Shown: positions 35,592-44,860 of the stretch, piece by piece
Layout: each line of letters starts with the position of its first letter
How positions within the stretch are numbered: the first letter of the stretch is position 1
NCBI GenBank assembly: GCA_021818585.1
Contig: JAKATU010000044.1
Location: 1 to 64,000, forward strand
Reading direction: 5' to 3'
Source: Acidobacteriota bacterium
GTDB taxonomy: Bacteria > Acidobacteriota > Terriglobia > Terriglobales > Acidobacteriaceae
DNA: 64,000 bases
Notes under the pieces: generated by a model
Database searches by the model: none
What the model was told of the DNA's origin: nothing
The model's input: the letters and a program-made list of their open reading frames with translations, nothing else
Translations under genes and position numbers: made by a program

Positions 35592-36779
35592 ATGAAAACG
35601 CTTTCACTCCACCGCCTGCCCGCACTCGTTCTCATCACCCTCTTCGCTGCCACACTCCCGCTAGCAGCCCAGTCACCCTCCGCGCCCGGCCGCTGGACCG
35701 TCGCCCAGGCCGACGCATGGCAGGCTCATCACAAATGGCCCGTCGGCTCCAACTTCATTCCCGACAACGCCATCAACCAGCTTGAAATGTGGCAGAAATC
35801 CACCTTCGACCCCGCTGAAATCAACCGCGAACTTGGCTGGGCACAAGCCGACGGCATGACCACCATGCGCGTCTTCCTCCACAACCTCCTCTGGCAGCAG
35901 AACCCCGCCGGCTTCAAGCGCCGTATCAACGTCTTCCTCTCGATCGCCGCCAAACACCACATCAAGCCCATCTTCGTCCTCTTTGACTCCTGCTGGGATC
36001 CATACCCGCACCTCGGCCCCCAGCATCCGCCCATCCCCGGCGTCCACAACTCGGGATGGGTCCAGGCCCCCGGCGCAAAAATGCTCGAGAATCCCGGTGA
36101 CTACCCCCAACTCGAAGCCTACGTCAAAGGCATCGTCGGAGCCTTCGCCAACGATCCCCGCATCCTCGCCTGGGACGTCTGGAACGAGCCCGACAACACC
36201 AACAACAGCTCCTACGGCAAAGAAGAACCCAAAAACAAAGTCGAATTAATCGACCACCTGCTCCCGCAGGTCTTTCAGTGGGCACGCGCCGAGCATCCCA
36301 CCCAGCCCCTCACCAGCGGCATATGGCAGGGGGACTGGACCTCCTTCGCCACCCTCTCGCCCACCGCAAAAATCCAGATCGAAAACTCCGATATCATCAC
36401 CTTCCACAACTACGGCTGGCCCGAGCAGTTCGCCGCCGCCATCGCCGACCTCGCCCAGTATCATCGCCCCATCATCTGCACCGAATACATGGCCCGCGGC
36501 GTCGGCAGCCTCATTGACACTATCCTCCCCATCGCCCGCCGCGACAACGTAGGCGCCATCAACTGGGGCTTTGTCGTCGGCAAAACCCAAACCAACCTGC
36601 CCTGGGACTCATGGCAGCGTCCCTACGTCCTCATCCAGCCACCCGTCTGGTTCCACGACCTCTACTACCAGAACGGCAAGCCCTACCGCGCCCGCGAAAT
36701 CCAGATCATCCGCGCCCTCGACAAAAACACCCACTGGGGGCCCACACCCGATCCACCACCTCCGCTCCCGATTCCCTGA
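35592..36779 (+). CDS. GH5-like clan-A glycoside hydrolase, secreted
   Basis: About 395 residues with a signal peptide (LPALVLITLFAATLPLAAQ). The barrel shows GSNFIPDNAINQLEMWQ, the acid/base Glu in AWDVWNEPDN near residue 200, FHNYGWPEQF, and the likely nucleophile Glu in PIICTEYMARG near residue 300. It resembles GH5-type cellulases and mannanases and the 1,4-beta-xylanase-labelled clan-A proteins of this phylum; the substrate is not evident. The start at 35592 is where the signal peptide begins; the open frame extends to 35520 without a better site. Confidence 0.82.
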   Translation: MKTLSLHRLPALVLITLFAATLPLAAQSPSAPGRWTVAQADAWQAHHKWPVGSNFIPDNAINQLEMWQKSTFDPAEINRELGWAQADGMTTMRVFLHNLLWQQNPAGFKRRINVFLSIAAKHHIKPIFVLFDSCWDPYPHLGPQHPPIPGVHNSGWVQAPGAKMLENPGDYPQLEAYVKGIVGAFANDPRILAWDVWNEPDNTNNSSYGKEEPKNKVELIDHLLPQVFQWARAEHPTQPLTSGIWQGDWTSFATLSPTAKIQIENSDIITFHNYGWPEQFAAAIADLAQYHRPIICTEYMARGVGSLIDTILPIARRDNVGAINWGFVVGKTQTNLPWDSWQRPYVLIQPPVWFHDLYYQNGKPYRAREIQIIRALDKNTHWGPTPDPPPPLPIP

Positions 36780-36805
36780 CCAACCTTGATCCACCGCCGG
36801 TTGCT

Positions 36806-36869
36806 CCCCACTTTCTCCTCGTATTTTGCGAGGAAAAAGTGCGGGGGCCAGATCGGCGCCAAGCGCCGA
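36806..36869. repeat. Pair of adjacent palindromes
   Basis: 36806-36846 forms a long imperfect hairpin (CCCCACTTTCTCCTCG with CGAGGAAAAAGTGCGGGG). 36853-36869 is a perfect 7-base stem, TCGGCGC/GCGCCGA, around CAA. They lie between the GH5-like and S10 genes. No T run follows, so they look like interspersed repeats more than a terminator. Confidence 0.6.
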
Positions 36870-36974
36870 CCCTCTTTCAACCCCAGCAAAAATTCCTCCC
36901 AAACCCAAAAAATCCAGCCAATCACGCGATTGTCGCGCTTCCCGCCTCATGGGGTTTGCTATATCGTTAACAAC

Positions 36975-38534
36975 ATGAAAATTCCCTTTGCTTCCGTCGC
37001 CCGCCCTTGGGCTGCGCTCGGCTGCGCCACACTTTGCCTCATGGTTTCCGCCGCTGCCTCGCCGGCCTTCGCACAGGAACACCACGGCAAGCACGCCGCC
37101 CCACACGCCGCCGCCAAAGCCCCCGCAACTTCAACCAAATCCACCGAGGACATGCTCCCGCCCCTCCCCGCCAACAAGAGCATCGAGCAGTCCATGGTCC
37201 TGGACGGCAAAACCCTCCACTACAAGGTCACCGTCGGAACCATCAACATCCGCGACAGCAAAGGCAAAGTTGCCGGCAAGGTTGTCTACACCGCCTACAC
37301 GATGCCGGGCAACAATCGCCCCGTCACTTTTGCTTTTAACGGCGGCCCCGGTGCATCCTCGGTCTTCCTCAATTTTGGAGCGATCGGCCCCAAGCACCTC
37401 GACGGGATCGGCAACAAGCATGACAGCGCCTCCGGCCCCATCGTCATGAGCGACAATCAGGGCACCTGGCTCAGCTTCTCTGACCTCGTCTTCATCGACC
37501 CCATCGGCACCGGCTACAGCCGCTCGCTGGTCGACATGGCCCAGACCAAAAAGCTCTTCTACTCCACCGATCCCGACATCCACTACCTCTCCACCGTCGT
37601 CTACAAGTGGCTCGTGCAAAATGACCGCATGCTCTCGCCCAAGTACGTCATCGGCGAAAGCTACGGCGGCTTCCGCGGTCCCCGCGTCACCTACTATCTC
37701 CAGTCGCGGCTCGGCGTCGGCGTCAACGGACTCATCCTCATCTCGCCCTATCTCAATCCCATGGACGAGAGCAACGGCTACATCAACACGCCCATTCCGT
37801 GGATGATCACCCTGCCGCCCATCGTCGCCGCGCACCTCGAGCGCGAAGGCCAGCTCACCACCGCGGCCATGCAAAAAGTCATCGCTTATGATGAAGGGCC
37901 CTATGCCACCGCCCTCATCGCCGGCACTTCCAACCCGGCCATGCAGCAGGCCATGATCCAGAAGGTCACGCAGATGACCGGCCTCGATCCCACCTACGTC
38001 AAGGAATCCGGAGGCCGCTTCCAGACCGAGTCCTACCTCCGCGAAGCCTGGCGCGAGCAGGGCAAAATCGGCTCCATCTACGACTCCAACGTCACCATGC
38101 TCGATCCCTTCCCATGGGCGCCCTACCAGCGCGCCAACGATCCCATCCTCGCCTCTATCATCGCTCCCACCACTGAGGCCATGGTCAACTTCATCACCAA
38201 CACCGTCGGCTGGAAGACCGACGCGCCCTACCACACGCTCTCCTTTACCGTGAATCGTGAGTGGGACCGCGGCGCCAGCCTCCGCGCAGGCTCCGTGCAG
38301 CAGCTACGCGACGCCGTCGCCGCCGATCCCGGTCTCAAGGTCTTCATCGGCCACGGATGGAACGATCTCTCCTGCCCCTTTATGGGGTCGGTTCTCAGCG
38401 TCAACCAGATGCCGCAGGCACTCCGTGATCGCATCGAGATCCACGAGTTCCCCGGCGGCCACATGTTCTATACCCGCCAGGCAAGCCGCGTCCAGCTCCG
38501 CAAAGACGTCATGCAGTACTTCAACTTCCACTAA
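36975..38534 (+). CDS. Secreted S10 serine carboxypeptidase-like protein
   Basis: About 519 residues, signal peptide LMVSAAASPAFAQ. The alpha/beta-hydrolase core has FAFNGGPGASSVFLNFGAIGP (oxyanion region), FIDPIGTGYS, the nucleophile Ser in VIGESYGGFRGP, the Asp in GHGWNDLSCPF and the His in FPGGHMFY: the complete S10 triad in the right order. It probably trims C-terminal residues of peptides in the periplasm or outside. The start at 36975 puts the signal peptide at the N-terminus; the upstream extension covers the palindromes. Confidence 0.9.
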   Translation: MKIPFASVARPWAALGCATLCLMVSAAASPAFAQEHHGKHAAPHAAAKAPATSTKSTEDMLPPLPANKSIEQSMVLDGKTLHYKVTVGTINIRDSKGKVAGKVVYTAYTMPGNNRPVTFAFNGGPGASSVFLNFGAIGPKHLDGIGNKHDSASGPIVMSDNQGTWLSFSDLVFIDPIGTGYSRSLVDMAQTKKLFYSTDPDIHYLSTVVYKWLVQNDRMLSPKYVIGESYGGFRGPRVTYYLQSRLGVGVNGLILISPYLNPMDESNGYINTPIPWMITLPPIVAAHLEREGQLTTAAMQKVIAYDEGPYATALIAGTSNPAMQQAMIQKVTQMTGLDPTYVKESGGRFQTESYLREAWREQGKIGSIYDSNVTMLDPFPWAPYQRANDPILASIIAPTTEAMVNFITNTVGWKTDAPYHTLSFTVNREWDRGASLRAGSVQQLRDAVAADPGLKVFIGHGWNDLSCPFMGSVLSVNQMPQALRDRIEIHEFPGGHMFYTRQASRVQLRKDVMQYFNFH

Positions 38535-38546
38535 GCCACTTCAACC

Positions 38547-38579
38547 GTTCCATCCCTCGCACCCCGCGGGGGATGGAAC
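38547..38579. repeat. Palindrome between convergent genes
   Basis: GTTCCATCCC and GGGATGGAAC form a perfect 10-base stem with a GC-rich 13-base loop. It separates the S10 gene from the HD-GYP gene and may act as a bidirectional stop, though no T run is present. Confidence 0.55.
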
Positions 38580-38585
38580 ACCGCC

Positions 38586-40001
38586 CTAACCCTCCGTGTC
38601 TACTTCGACATCGGCATCCCAGGCGATTCCCTGTTCCGGCTCATGTCGCTCCACGGACGCCAGCAGCGCATCCACGCAATCCCCATCCAGCTTGCTTCCC
38701 GCATCCTTGCGCACCATTCGAATCACCTCTTCCATTCCAAAATCATCCCGGTAAGGCCGCGTCTCCGTCAGCGAGCCGAATACATCCGCCAGCGCAATCA
38801 CCCGCGCGTCCAGATTTAAATCCTCGCCTTGCAAACCTCGCGGATAACCGCTCCCATCGAGCCTCTCGTGATGCGCGCCAGCTATGGTAGCCAGTTCGGT
38901 AAATGCCGGAATCCTCTTTAGAATCTCCTCTGAATGGCTGACATGAGATCGCACCACGGCCCACTCATCGCTTGTCAACCGGCTCGGCTTGTCCAGAATG
39001 GTGTTCGGTACGGTGAGCTTGCCAAGATCATGCAAGAGAGCTGCACGATACATCAGCTTACTGCGCTCGGCAGAAAATCCAAGCTCCCTGGTAATTACCT
39101 GCGCCACCCGCGTCACACCCAGTGAGTGTGTATAGGTGAACGACGATTTCGCATCCACCACATCCGCAAATGCCTCGCACACATTATCGATCTCATCCTC
39201 GCTCATCGGTTGCACCGGTCCGGGATTCGCATCGATCACCCGCTTCTCATGGTCTTCACCGTCGAGCACGCCCTTCAACTTGCCACGCTTATTCAGCGAT
39301 TGCGCAACACGGACCAATGCAGGATCGAACCACCGTCCCGATCGCTCCTTCAGCACCTCCATAGCGCGACTCATTCCGTGCTCAGTCCCAAACACATCCA
39401 GATGCTGCGCCACCGCCAGAATTCTTCCCAGCAAAGGAATCGCCTCGCCCCGCAGCCGCTCAGGATATCCGCTTCCATCCCAATGCTCGTCCAGCGAACG
39501 CACTGCCTCGGCTGCCTTGTCACCCAGCCCCAGCTTCTGCACAATGCCCGCGCCCCGGTCGCATCGCAGTCGAATCATGATCTCGTTGTTCTTTTGCCGC
39601 GCCAGCCCAAGTTCAATAATTCGCCCGGTCTTTTTCCACCCGGACTCACCTGCCATCGCATGCCAGTAGAGAGCCCGCACCGCGCCAAACGAAGGCCTTG
39701 TCCAGTCCAGCAGCTTCACCTCGCGCTTCATCACGCGATCATCACCCGCAATGAGCGCGCACATGCGCCCCGCGTTGCTGCTACAGCCAACATCTTTTAA
39801 AAGCAATGCATAGTAAAGCGGAACCAACTCCGCCGCGGGAACGCCCACCTCTGCCGCAATCGCCATGCCGAATAAGCAGGTGCGCAGCGCATGCCCCGGC
39901 TCAGCCGCCTCGGTCAGATCCAATGCGTAAGACAGGGCCGAGACAATTTCCGGGAGCGAAAACTGCATTGCCTCATATGGTTGGGAAACAAAGTTGTTCA
40001 T
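38586..40001 (-). CDS. Tandem HD-GYP domain protein
   Basis: About 471 residues with two HD-GYP-like halves. The C-terminal half is intact: LLHDLGKLTVP with the metal-binding HD, HHERLDGSGYPRGL with the GYP motif, and ALADVFGSLTETRPYR. The N-terminal half keeps DEHWDGSGYPERL, but its HD is changed to KD (LLLKDVGC), so it is probably not catalytic. HD-GYP enzymes break down cyclic di-GMP. There is no receiver or membrane domain, so input may come through the degenerate half. GTG at 40004 and ATG at 40001 are adjacent start options. Confidence 0.87.
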   Translation of the reverse strand: MNNFVSQPYEAMQFSLPEIVSALSYALDLTEAAEPGHALRTCLFGMAIAAEVGVPAAELVPLYYALLLKDVGCSSNAGRMCALIAGDDRVMKREVKLLDWTRPSFGAVRALYWHAMAGESGWKKTGRIIELGLARQKNNEIMIRLRCDRGAGIVQKLGLGDKAAEAVRSLDEHWDGSGYPERLRGEAIPLLGRILAVAQHLDVFGTEHGMSRAMEVLKERSGRWFDPALVRVAQSLNKRGKLKGVLDGEDHEKRVIDANPGPVQPMSEDEIDNVCEAFADVVDAKSSFTYTHSLGVTRVAQVITRELGFSAERSKLMYRAALLHDLGKLTVPNTILDKPSRLTSDEWAVVRSHVSHSEEILKRIPAFTELATIAGAHHERLDGSGYPRGLQGEDLNLDARVIALADVFGSLTETRPYRDDFGMEEVIRMVRKDAGSKLDGDCVDALLASVERHEPEQGIAWDADVEVDTEG

Positions 40002-40240
40002 CACGAACTACTCGTTGTAAAAAATACCCGGCATCTTTCGTACTCACTAGCGTTATTTTGTAATCCTTACGCGCACAACATGCGATACCACTTTTCAACC
40101 GGGTCGCCAATCTTTTCATCTTGCTACATCCCCATCAAAAATCTTCGAACGCCCCAATACCGCAGCCTCCCTCATCTCGCACTCACGCGTTGATGCTCTA
40201 TACTGCCACTTCTCGCAAATCCAGGAGGAGACTATCCACT

Positions 40241-42172
40241 ATGGCATTGGACCGACGCACCTTCCTCGCCGTCTCAGGCCGCTTCGGCCTCGCTTCCACG
40301 CTATTTCCCGGAGCACTCTACACCCTCGCCACTCAGGCTGAAGCCCAAACCACCACCCCCCAATCCAAATCCCCCGCCTACGCCAGAATCACGCCCGAAA
40401 TGATCCGCCAGGCCGCCCAAATCGCCGCCGTCAACATCCCCGAGGCAGACATCCCCATGATGATCTCCAGCCTCAACGACAACCGCCAGGCCTTTGAAGC
40501 CATCCGCAGACTCGACCTCCCCAACTCCATGCCCCCGGCCTTCGTCTTCGATCCGCTCCCGCCCGGCGCAAAAGTCGACTCCAAACGCGAAGCCCCCGTT
40601 TACGGCAAATTCCCTGCCATCCGCACCGTACCCTCCAACCTCGAAGACGTCGCCTTCGACACTATCCCCCAACTCGCCGAACTCATCCGCACCCGCAAAG
40701 TCTCCTCGCTCGACCTCACGGAAATGTACATCCGGCGCATCAAACGCTATAACCCGCTCCTCAAGTTCGTCATCACCATCACTGAGGAGCGCGCCATCGC
40801 CCAGGCCAAAGCCGCCGACGCAGAAATCGCTCGCGGCAACTATCGCGGCCCGCTCCACGGCCTGCCCTGGAGCGGCAAAGACCTCCTCGCCGTCAAAGGC
40901 TACCCCACCACCTGGGGAGCTGCCCCATATAAGGATCAGCACTTCGACTACGACGCCACCGTAGTCCAGCGCCTCGACGCCGCCGGCGCCGTCCTCATCG
41001 CCAAAGCCACCATGGGCGCACTCGCCATGGGAGACATCTGGTTCGGCGGCAAAACCCGCAATCCCTGGAACCCCAGACAGGGCTCCAGCGGCTCCTCCGC
41101 CGGTCCCGCATCCACCACATCCGCCGGATGCGTCGCCTTCTCCATCGGCACCGAAACCCTCGGCTCCATCTCCTCACCCTCCACCCGCTGCGGCGTCTCC
41201 GGCCTCCGACCCACCTTCGGCTTCGTCCCCCGCACCGGCGCCATGGCCCTCAGTTGGACCATGGACAAAATCGGCCCCATCTGCCGCTCCATCGAAGACT
41301 GCGCCATCGTCCTCCAGCACATCTACGGCCCAGACGGCCATGACGAAACCGTCCACGATGCCGCCTTCAACTGGAACATCGACTACGACTGGAAGAGCCT
41401 CCGCATCGGCTACCTTAGAGACGCCTTCGAGCCGCCCAAAACCCACACCGAACAACAACCCGCGCCGCCCGCCAACGAAACCGCGGCGCAAAAGAAGAAG
41501 CGTGCGCAAAACGAAGCCATCAGCGCATTCTTCCGCAATCTCCGCGCCTACGACCACCAGTTCAATGAGGCTGCCCTCAAAAAACTCCACCAGATGGGCG
41601 TCACCCTCAAGCCCGTCGAGTTGCCAAGGCTCCCATTCGACGCCATGACCCCGCTGCTCAACGCCGAAGCTGCAGCCGCCTTCAGCCATCTCACCCTCAG
41701 CGGCCGAGACAAGCTCCTCGTCGACCAGAGCCCCGACGCATGGCCCAACATCTTCCGCGTTGCGCGCCTCTACCCTGCCGTCGAATACATCCAGGCCAAC
41801 CGCGCCCGCGAAATGGCCGTCCGCGCCGCCGCCAGACTCTTCGCAGAAGTCGATATCGTCGTAGCCCCCACCGGCGGCGAACAGCTCCTCATGACCAACC
41901 TCACCGGCAATCCCGCCGCCATCATCCCCAACGGCCTCCGCGGAGCCGACGCACCCACCGCCCCATCCGCCGTCCCCTTCGAATACAGAGAAGGAGGCCC
42001 CAACACCCCCGTCAGCATCACTTTCCTGGGAGGCCTCTACCAGGACGCCAAACTAGCCGCCTTCGCCCGCGCCTACCAGCTCTACGCCGGCTTCCTGAAC
42101 CTCCACCCCAAACTCCCCAGCGAATCCCACCAACAACTTCCGGGTGGTGACCCACTCAAGCCGAAGGTTTGA
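40241..42172 (+). CDS. Tat-exported amidase (amidase signature family)
   Basis: About 643 residues. A twin-arginine leader (DRRTFLAVSGRFGLAS) is followed by a long linker and the amidase signature fold. The catalytic Lys lies in PWSGKDLLAVKG and the cis-Ser/Ser nucleophile pair in QGSSGSSAGPAS; GTETLGSISSPSTRCGVSGLRPTFG completes the core. A low-complexity insert rich in Ala/Lys/Gln (near residues 410-425) is unusual. AGGAGGAG ten bases before ATG 40241 fixes the start. The last residues and the stop codon are made of a palindromic repeat, so the C-terminus has been extended or replaced. Confidence 0.88.
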   Translation: MALDRRTFLAVSGRFGLASTLFPGALYTLATQAEAQTTTPQSKSPAYARITPEMIRQAAQIAAVNIPEADIPMMISSLNDNRQAFEAIRRLDLPNSMPPAFVFDPLPPGAKVDSKREAPVYGKFPAIRTVPSNLEDVAFDTIPQLAELIRTRKVSSLDLTEMYIRRIKRYNPLLKFVITITEERAIAQAKAADAEIARGNYRGPLHGLPWSGKDLLAVKGYPTTWGAAPYKDQHFDYDATVVQRLDAAGAVLIAKATMGALAMGDIWFGGKTRNPWNPRQGSSGSSAGPASTTSAGCVAFSIGTETLGSISSPSTRCGVSGLRPTFGFVPRTGAMALSWTMDKIGPICRSIEDCAIVLQHIYGPDGHDETVHDAAFNWNIDYDWKSLRIGYLRDAFEPPKTHTEQQPAPPANETAAQKKKRAQNEAISAFFRNLRAYDHQFNEAALKKLHQMGVTLKPVELPRLPFDAMTPLLNAEAAAAFSHLTLSGRDKLLVDQSPDAWPNIFRVARLYPAVEYIQANRAREMAVRAAARLFAEVDIVVAPTGGEQLLMTNLTGNPAAIIPNGLRGADAPTAPSAVPFEYREGGPNTPVSITFLGGLYQDAKLAAFARAYQLYAGFLNLHPKLPSESHQQLPGGDPLKPKV

Positions 42173-42177
42173 GTGGG
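42151..42177. repeat. REP-like palindrome overlapping the amidase stop
   Basis: CCCACTCAA and TTGAGTGGG, a perfect 9-base stem. It shares its arm with the palindrome at 18471-18494. The TGA stop of the amidase lies in the second arm. Confidence 0.7.
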
Positions 42178-42192
42178 GTGGAAAGGCCGGGT

Positions 42193-42229
42193 ACCCCATT
42201 CATAGCGGCTTTATCGCGATGATTGGGGT
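42193..42229. repeat. REP-like palindrome
   Basis: ACCCCATTCATAGCG pairs with CGCGATGATTGGGGT in a stem of about 15 bases with two mismatches. The following bases to 42348 hold short direct repeats (GACTTGCTGACCCGCTGACTCGC) and no gene. Confidence 0.65.
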
Positions 42230-42348
42230 CAGACCTCCCTGATATATGGACTGGGCACTGAGGATTGAGGACTCACAACTGGCAACTTACAACTGACAAC
42301 GAAACGCCCTGACTTGCTGACCCGCTGACTCGCTAAGACAATACCCCC

Positions 42349-42729
42349 ATGGACACCATTCGCATCGACAAATGGCTCTGGGCCGCCCGCTTCTTCAAAA
42401 CCCGCGCCCTCGCCGCCAGGGCCTGCGACCTCGGCCGCATCCAGGCCAACGGAAACGACGCCAAACCCGCCCGTGACGTCCGCCCCGGAGACCGCCTCCA
42501 GATCCGCACCGAGCGCGGCGATTTCGAGGTCGAAGTCAAAGCCCTCAGCCAGATGCGAGGCCCCGCCGCTGTCGCGCAGGCCCTCTATGAAGAATCCGAA
42601 GCCAGCCGCGAAGCCCGCGCCCAGATCGCCGCGCAGTACAAAGCCATGGCCGAGGCCGGAGCCACCGACACAGGACGCCCCACCAAGCGCGACCGACGCC
42701 TCATCAACCGCATGCGCGGCCGCAACTAG
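42349..42729 (+). CDS. hslR: S4-domain RNA-binding protein, Hsp15-like
   Basis: 126 residues. The S4 fold opens with RIDKWLWAARFFKTRALAARAC and continues ARDVRPGDRLQIRT, the pattern of heat-shock protein 15 and its relatives. Hsp15 binds stalled 50S subunits carrying peptidyl-tRNA. A basic tail (TKRDRRLINRMRGRN) supports RNA binding. The 3' end overlaps the helicase gene on the other strand by four bases. Confidence 0.87.
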   Translation: MDTIRIDKWLWAARFFKTRALAARACDLGRIQANGNDAKPARDVRPGDRLQIRTERGDFEVEVKALSQMRGPAAVAQALYEESEASREARAQIAAQYKAMAEAGATDTGRPTKRDRRLINRMRGRN

Positions 42730-44720
42730 CCCGCTTCCACGCCCTCAACCGCCTTCGGCGAAGCAAAAAACGCCTCCACGTCGCTAAGTTCCTGCGTCAC
42801 CCGGTAGCGCGGCAGGCTGTCCATGAACACGCGCCCATACCGCTGCGTCTGCAGCCGCGGATCCAGCAGCACCAGCACCCCCCGGTCCTGCACTGACCGG
42901 ATCAGCCGCCCGAAGCCCTGCTTCAGCGTAATCACCGCCGCCGGCACCTGGAAGTCGAAGAACGGCTTGCCGCCATTCTCCTCCACCGCCCGCATCCGCG
43001 CCTGCACCACCGGGTCAGACGGCACGGCAAAAGGCAGCCGGTCGATAATCACGCAGCTCAGCGCCTCGCCCTGCACATCCACGCCCTGCCAGAAGCTCGA
43101 AGTCCCCAGCAGCACCGCATTCGGCGTCGTCCGAAACTCCTCCAGCAGCGCCTTCTTGGGCGCCGTGCCCTGCAGCAGCAGCGGAAAACCCACCTCGCTC
43201 AGCAGCCGCTCGTATACCTCGCGCATCTGCTGGTAGCTCGTGAACAGGCAAAACGCACGCCCCTCGGTAATCTCCAGTACCCGCCGAATCCGCGCCGTCG
43301 CCTCCACCTGGAACTCCCGGTCCCGGGGATCAGGCATCCCCTGCGGCAGATAAAGCAGCACCTGCCGCCCATAATCAAAGTGCGAAGGAACCACCAGTTC
43401 CTGCGCATCGCTCATCCCCAGCCGCTTCCGGATATGCCCAAACCCGCCCTGCACCGTCAGCGTAGCCGACGTCAGCACCACCGCCGCAAAGTTCTCAAAC
43501 AGCAGCTCCCCCAGCAGTTGCGAAACATCAATCGGCGTAGCCTGCAGGTGCACTGTCACATGCTTGCCGCCCCGCCGCTCAATCCAGAAAACCGTGTTCC
43601 GGTCGCTCGCCTCCATCACAAATTTCAACTGCTCCCGCAAATCCGCAATCCGCTTCCGCAGCGGAGCCGCCTCATCCACGCCCCGCAGCCGTTCCAACTC
43701 GCTCTCCAGCCGGTGCAGCGAATTCATCACACCCAGGTACAAATCCCCCTGCATCTCCAGGAACTCCTCCCGGGCCACAAACGGAATCCGCCCCTCGTTC
43801 CCGCTCCCCCGCGGCAGCGACCCAAAAAAAAGCCGCGCCCGCTCCCGGATCATCTGCGCCGCCTGCACCACCTCCACCTTCAGTGCGTCCCTGGTCCGCA
43901 GCGTTACCTCCACGTCCCGCGCCAGGTCCTCAAACCGCAAATTGCTCAGGCTGATCCCGAAGTAGCTCGATGCCACATCCTCCAGCTCATGCGCCTCGTC
44001 AAAAATCACCACCGTCGAATCCGGCAGCACACCCGCATCCGGAGCCGTCCGCGCCTGCTGCTTGATCGCCATGTCCGCAAAAAACAGGTGGTGATTCACG
44101 ATGATAATGTCGCTCTCCGCCGCCTTCCGCCGCATCTCGGTAATAAAGCAGCGGTCATAGTCCGGACACTTCTGCCCGAGGCAAGCCTCGCTCCGCGCAT
44201 CCAGCTTCGTCCAAACCGCGCTCGACTCGGGCAAACTGTCAATCTCCACCCGGTCGCCCGTCTCCGTCGTCTTTTCCCACTCGGCAATCGCCTGGTACTG
44301 GCTGATCTCTTCCAGCCCATTCAAAATTGGCTGGCTCCGCAGCGCATACAGCTTATGCCGGCACAGATAGTTCGCCCGGCCCTTCATGTACGTCACCCGC
44401 AGCGGCCCCAGCAGCGACTCCAGAAACGGAATGTCCTTGTAATACAGCTGCTCCTGCAGGTTCTTGGTCCCAGTCGAGACAATGACCCGCCGCCCGCTAC
44501 GGAGCGCCGGCAGCAGATACGCCAGCGTCTTGCCCGTACCTGTTCCGGCCTCCACAATCAGATGCCGGCCTTCTTCAATGGCGCGCTCCACCGCCTGCGC
44601 CATCTCCAGCTGCCCCCGCCGAAACTCATAAGGCATCTGCGACCGCGCAAGAATGCCGCCCGGAGCAAAAAACGCATGCAGCGAGGGATATCCCGGAAGA
44701 TTGGACGAGGAATCGGACAC
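42726..44720 (-). CDS. DinG-family ATP-dependent DNA helicase
   Basis: 664 residues of an XPD/DinG-type superfamily 2 helicase. Walker A is EAGTGTGKTLAYLLPA, motif Ia STGTKNLQEQL, and the DEAH box VIFDEAHELEDVA. Four cysteines (YLCRHKLY, CLGQKCPDYDRC) are placed where DinG/XPD hold a 4Fe-4S cluster. Late motifs are SSFWQGVDVQGEALSCVIIDRLPF and QGFGRLIRSVQDRG. It probably unwinds DNA or DNA-RNA hybrids in repair. No exonuclease domain is present. Confidence 0.92.
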   Translation of the reverse strand: MSDSSSNLPGYPSLHAFFAPGGILARSQMPYEFRRGQLEMAQAVERAIEEGRHLIVEAGTGTGKTLAYLLPALRSGRRVIVSTGTKNLQEQLYYKDIPFLESLLGPLRVTYMKGRANYLCRHKLYALRSQPILNGLEEISQYQAIAEWEKTTETGDRVEIDSLPESSAVWTKLDARSEACLGQKCPDYDRCFITEMRRKAAESDIIIVNHHLFFADMAIKQQARTAPDAGVLPDSTVVIFDEAHELEDVASSYFGISLSNLRFEDLARDVEVTLRTRDALKVEVVQAAQMIRERARLFFGSLPRGSGNEGRIPFVAREEFLEMQGDLYLGVMNSLHRLESELERLRGVDEAAPLRKRIADLREQLKFVMEASDRNTVFWIERRGGKHVTVHLQATPIDVSQLLGELLFENFAAVVLTSATLTVQGGFGHIRKRLGMSDAQELVVPSHFDYGRQVLLYLPQGMPDPRDREFQVEATARIRRVLEITEGRAFCLFTSYQQMREVYERLLSEVGFPLLLQGTAPKKALLEEFRTTPNAVLLGTSSFWQGVDVQGEALSCVIIDRLPFAVPSDPVVQARMRAVEENGGKPFFDFQVPAAVITLKQGFGRLIRSVQDRGVLVLLDPRLQTQRYGRVFMDSLPRYRVTQELSDVEAFFASPKAVEGVEAG

Positions 44721-44860
44721 GGTAAAGGGCAGAAGCCTGCCTTAAGCATAAGCTGCTCCCGATAGAATGACAGAAGGCCAGTCCATTGAAATCTCGACGT
44801 AAACCATCCGCCACGAACGCACACCTGCGCCGCCAGCCGCTCGCCGGCGACCGCGGCGTC

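Noticed and set aside
36786-36974. N-terminal extension of the S10 peptidase frame
   Set aside because: It crosses two palindromes and would place the signal peptide inside the protein; the ATG at 36975 is the natural start.
43380-44765. Plus-strand frame of 461 codons
   Set aside because: It lies opposite the DinG-type helicase, whose motifs are complete; this frame has only Arg/Pro/His-rich sequence.
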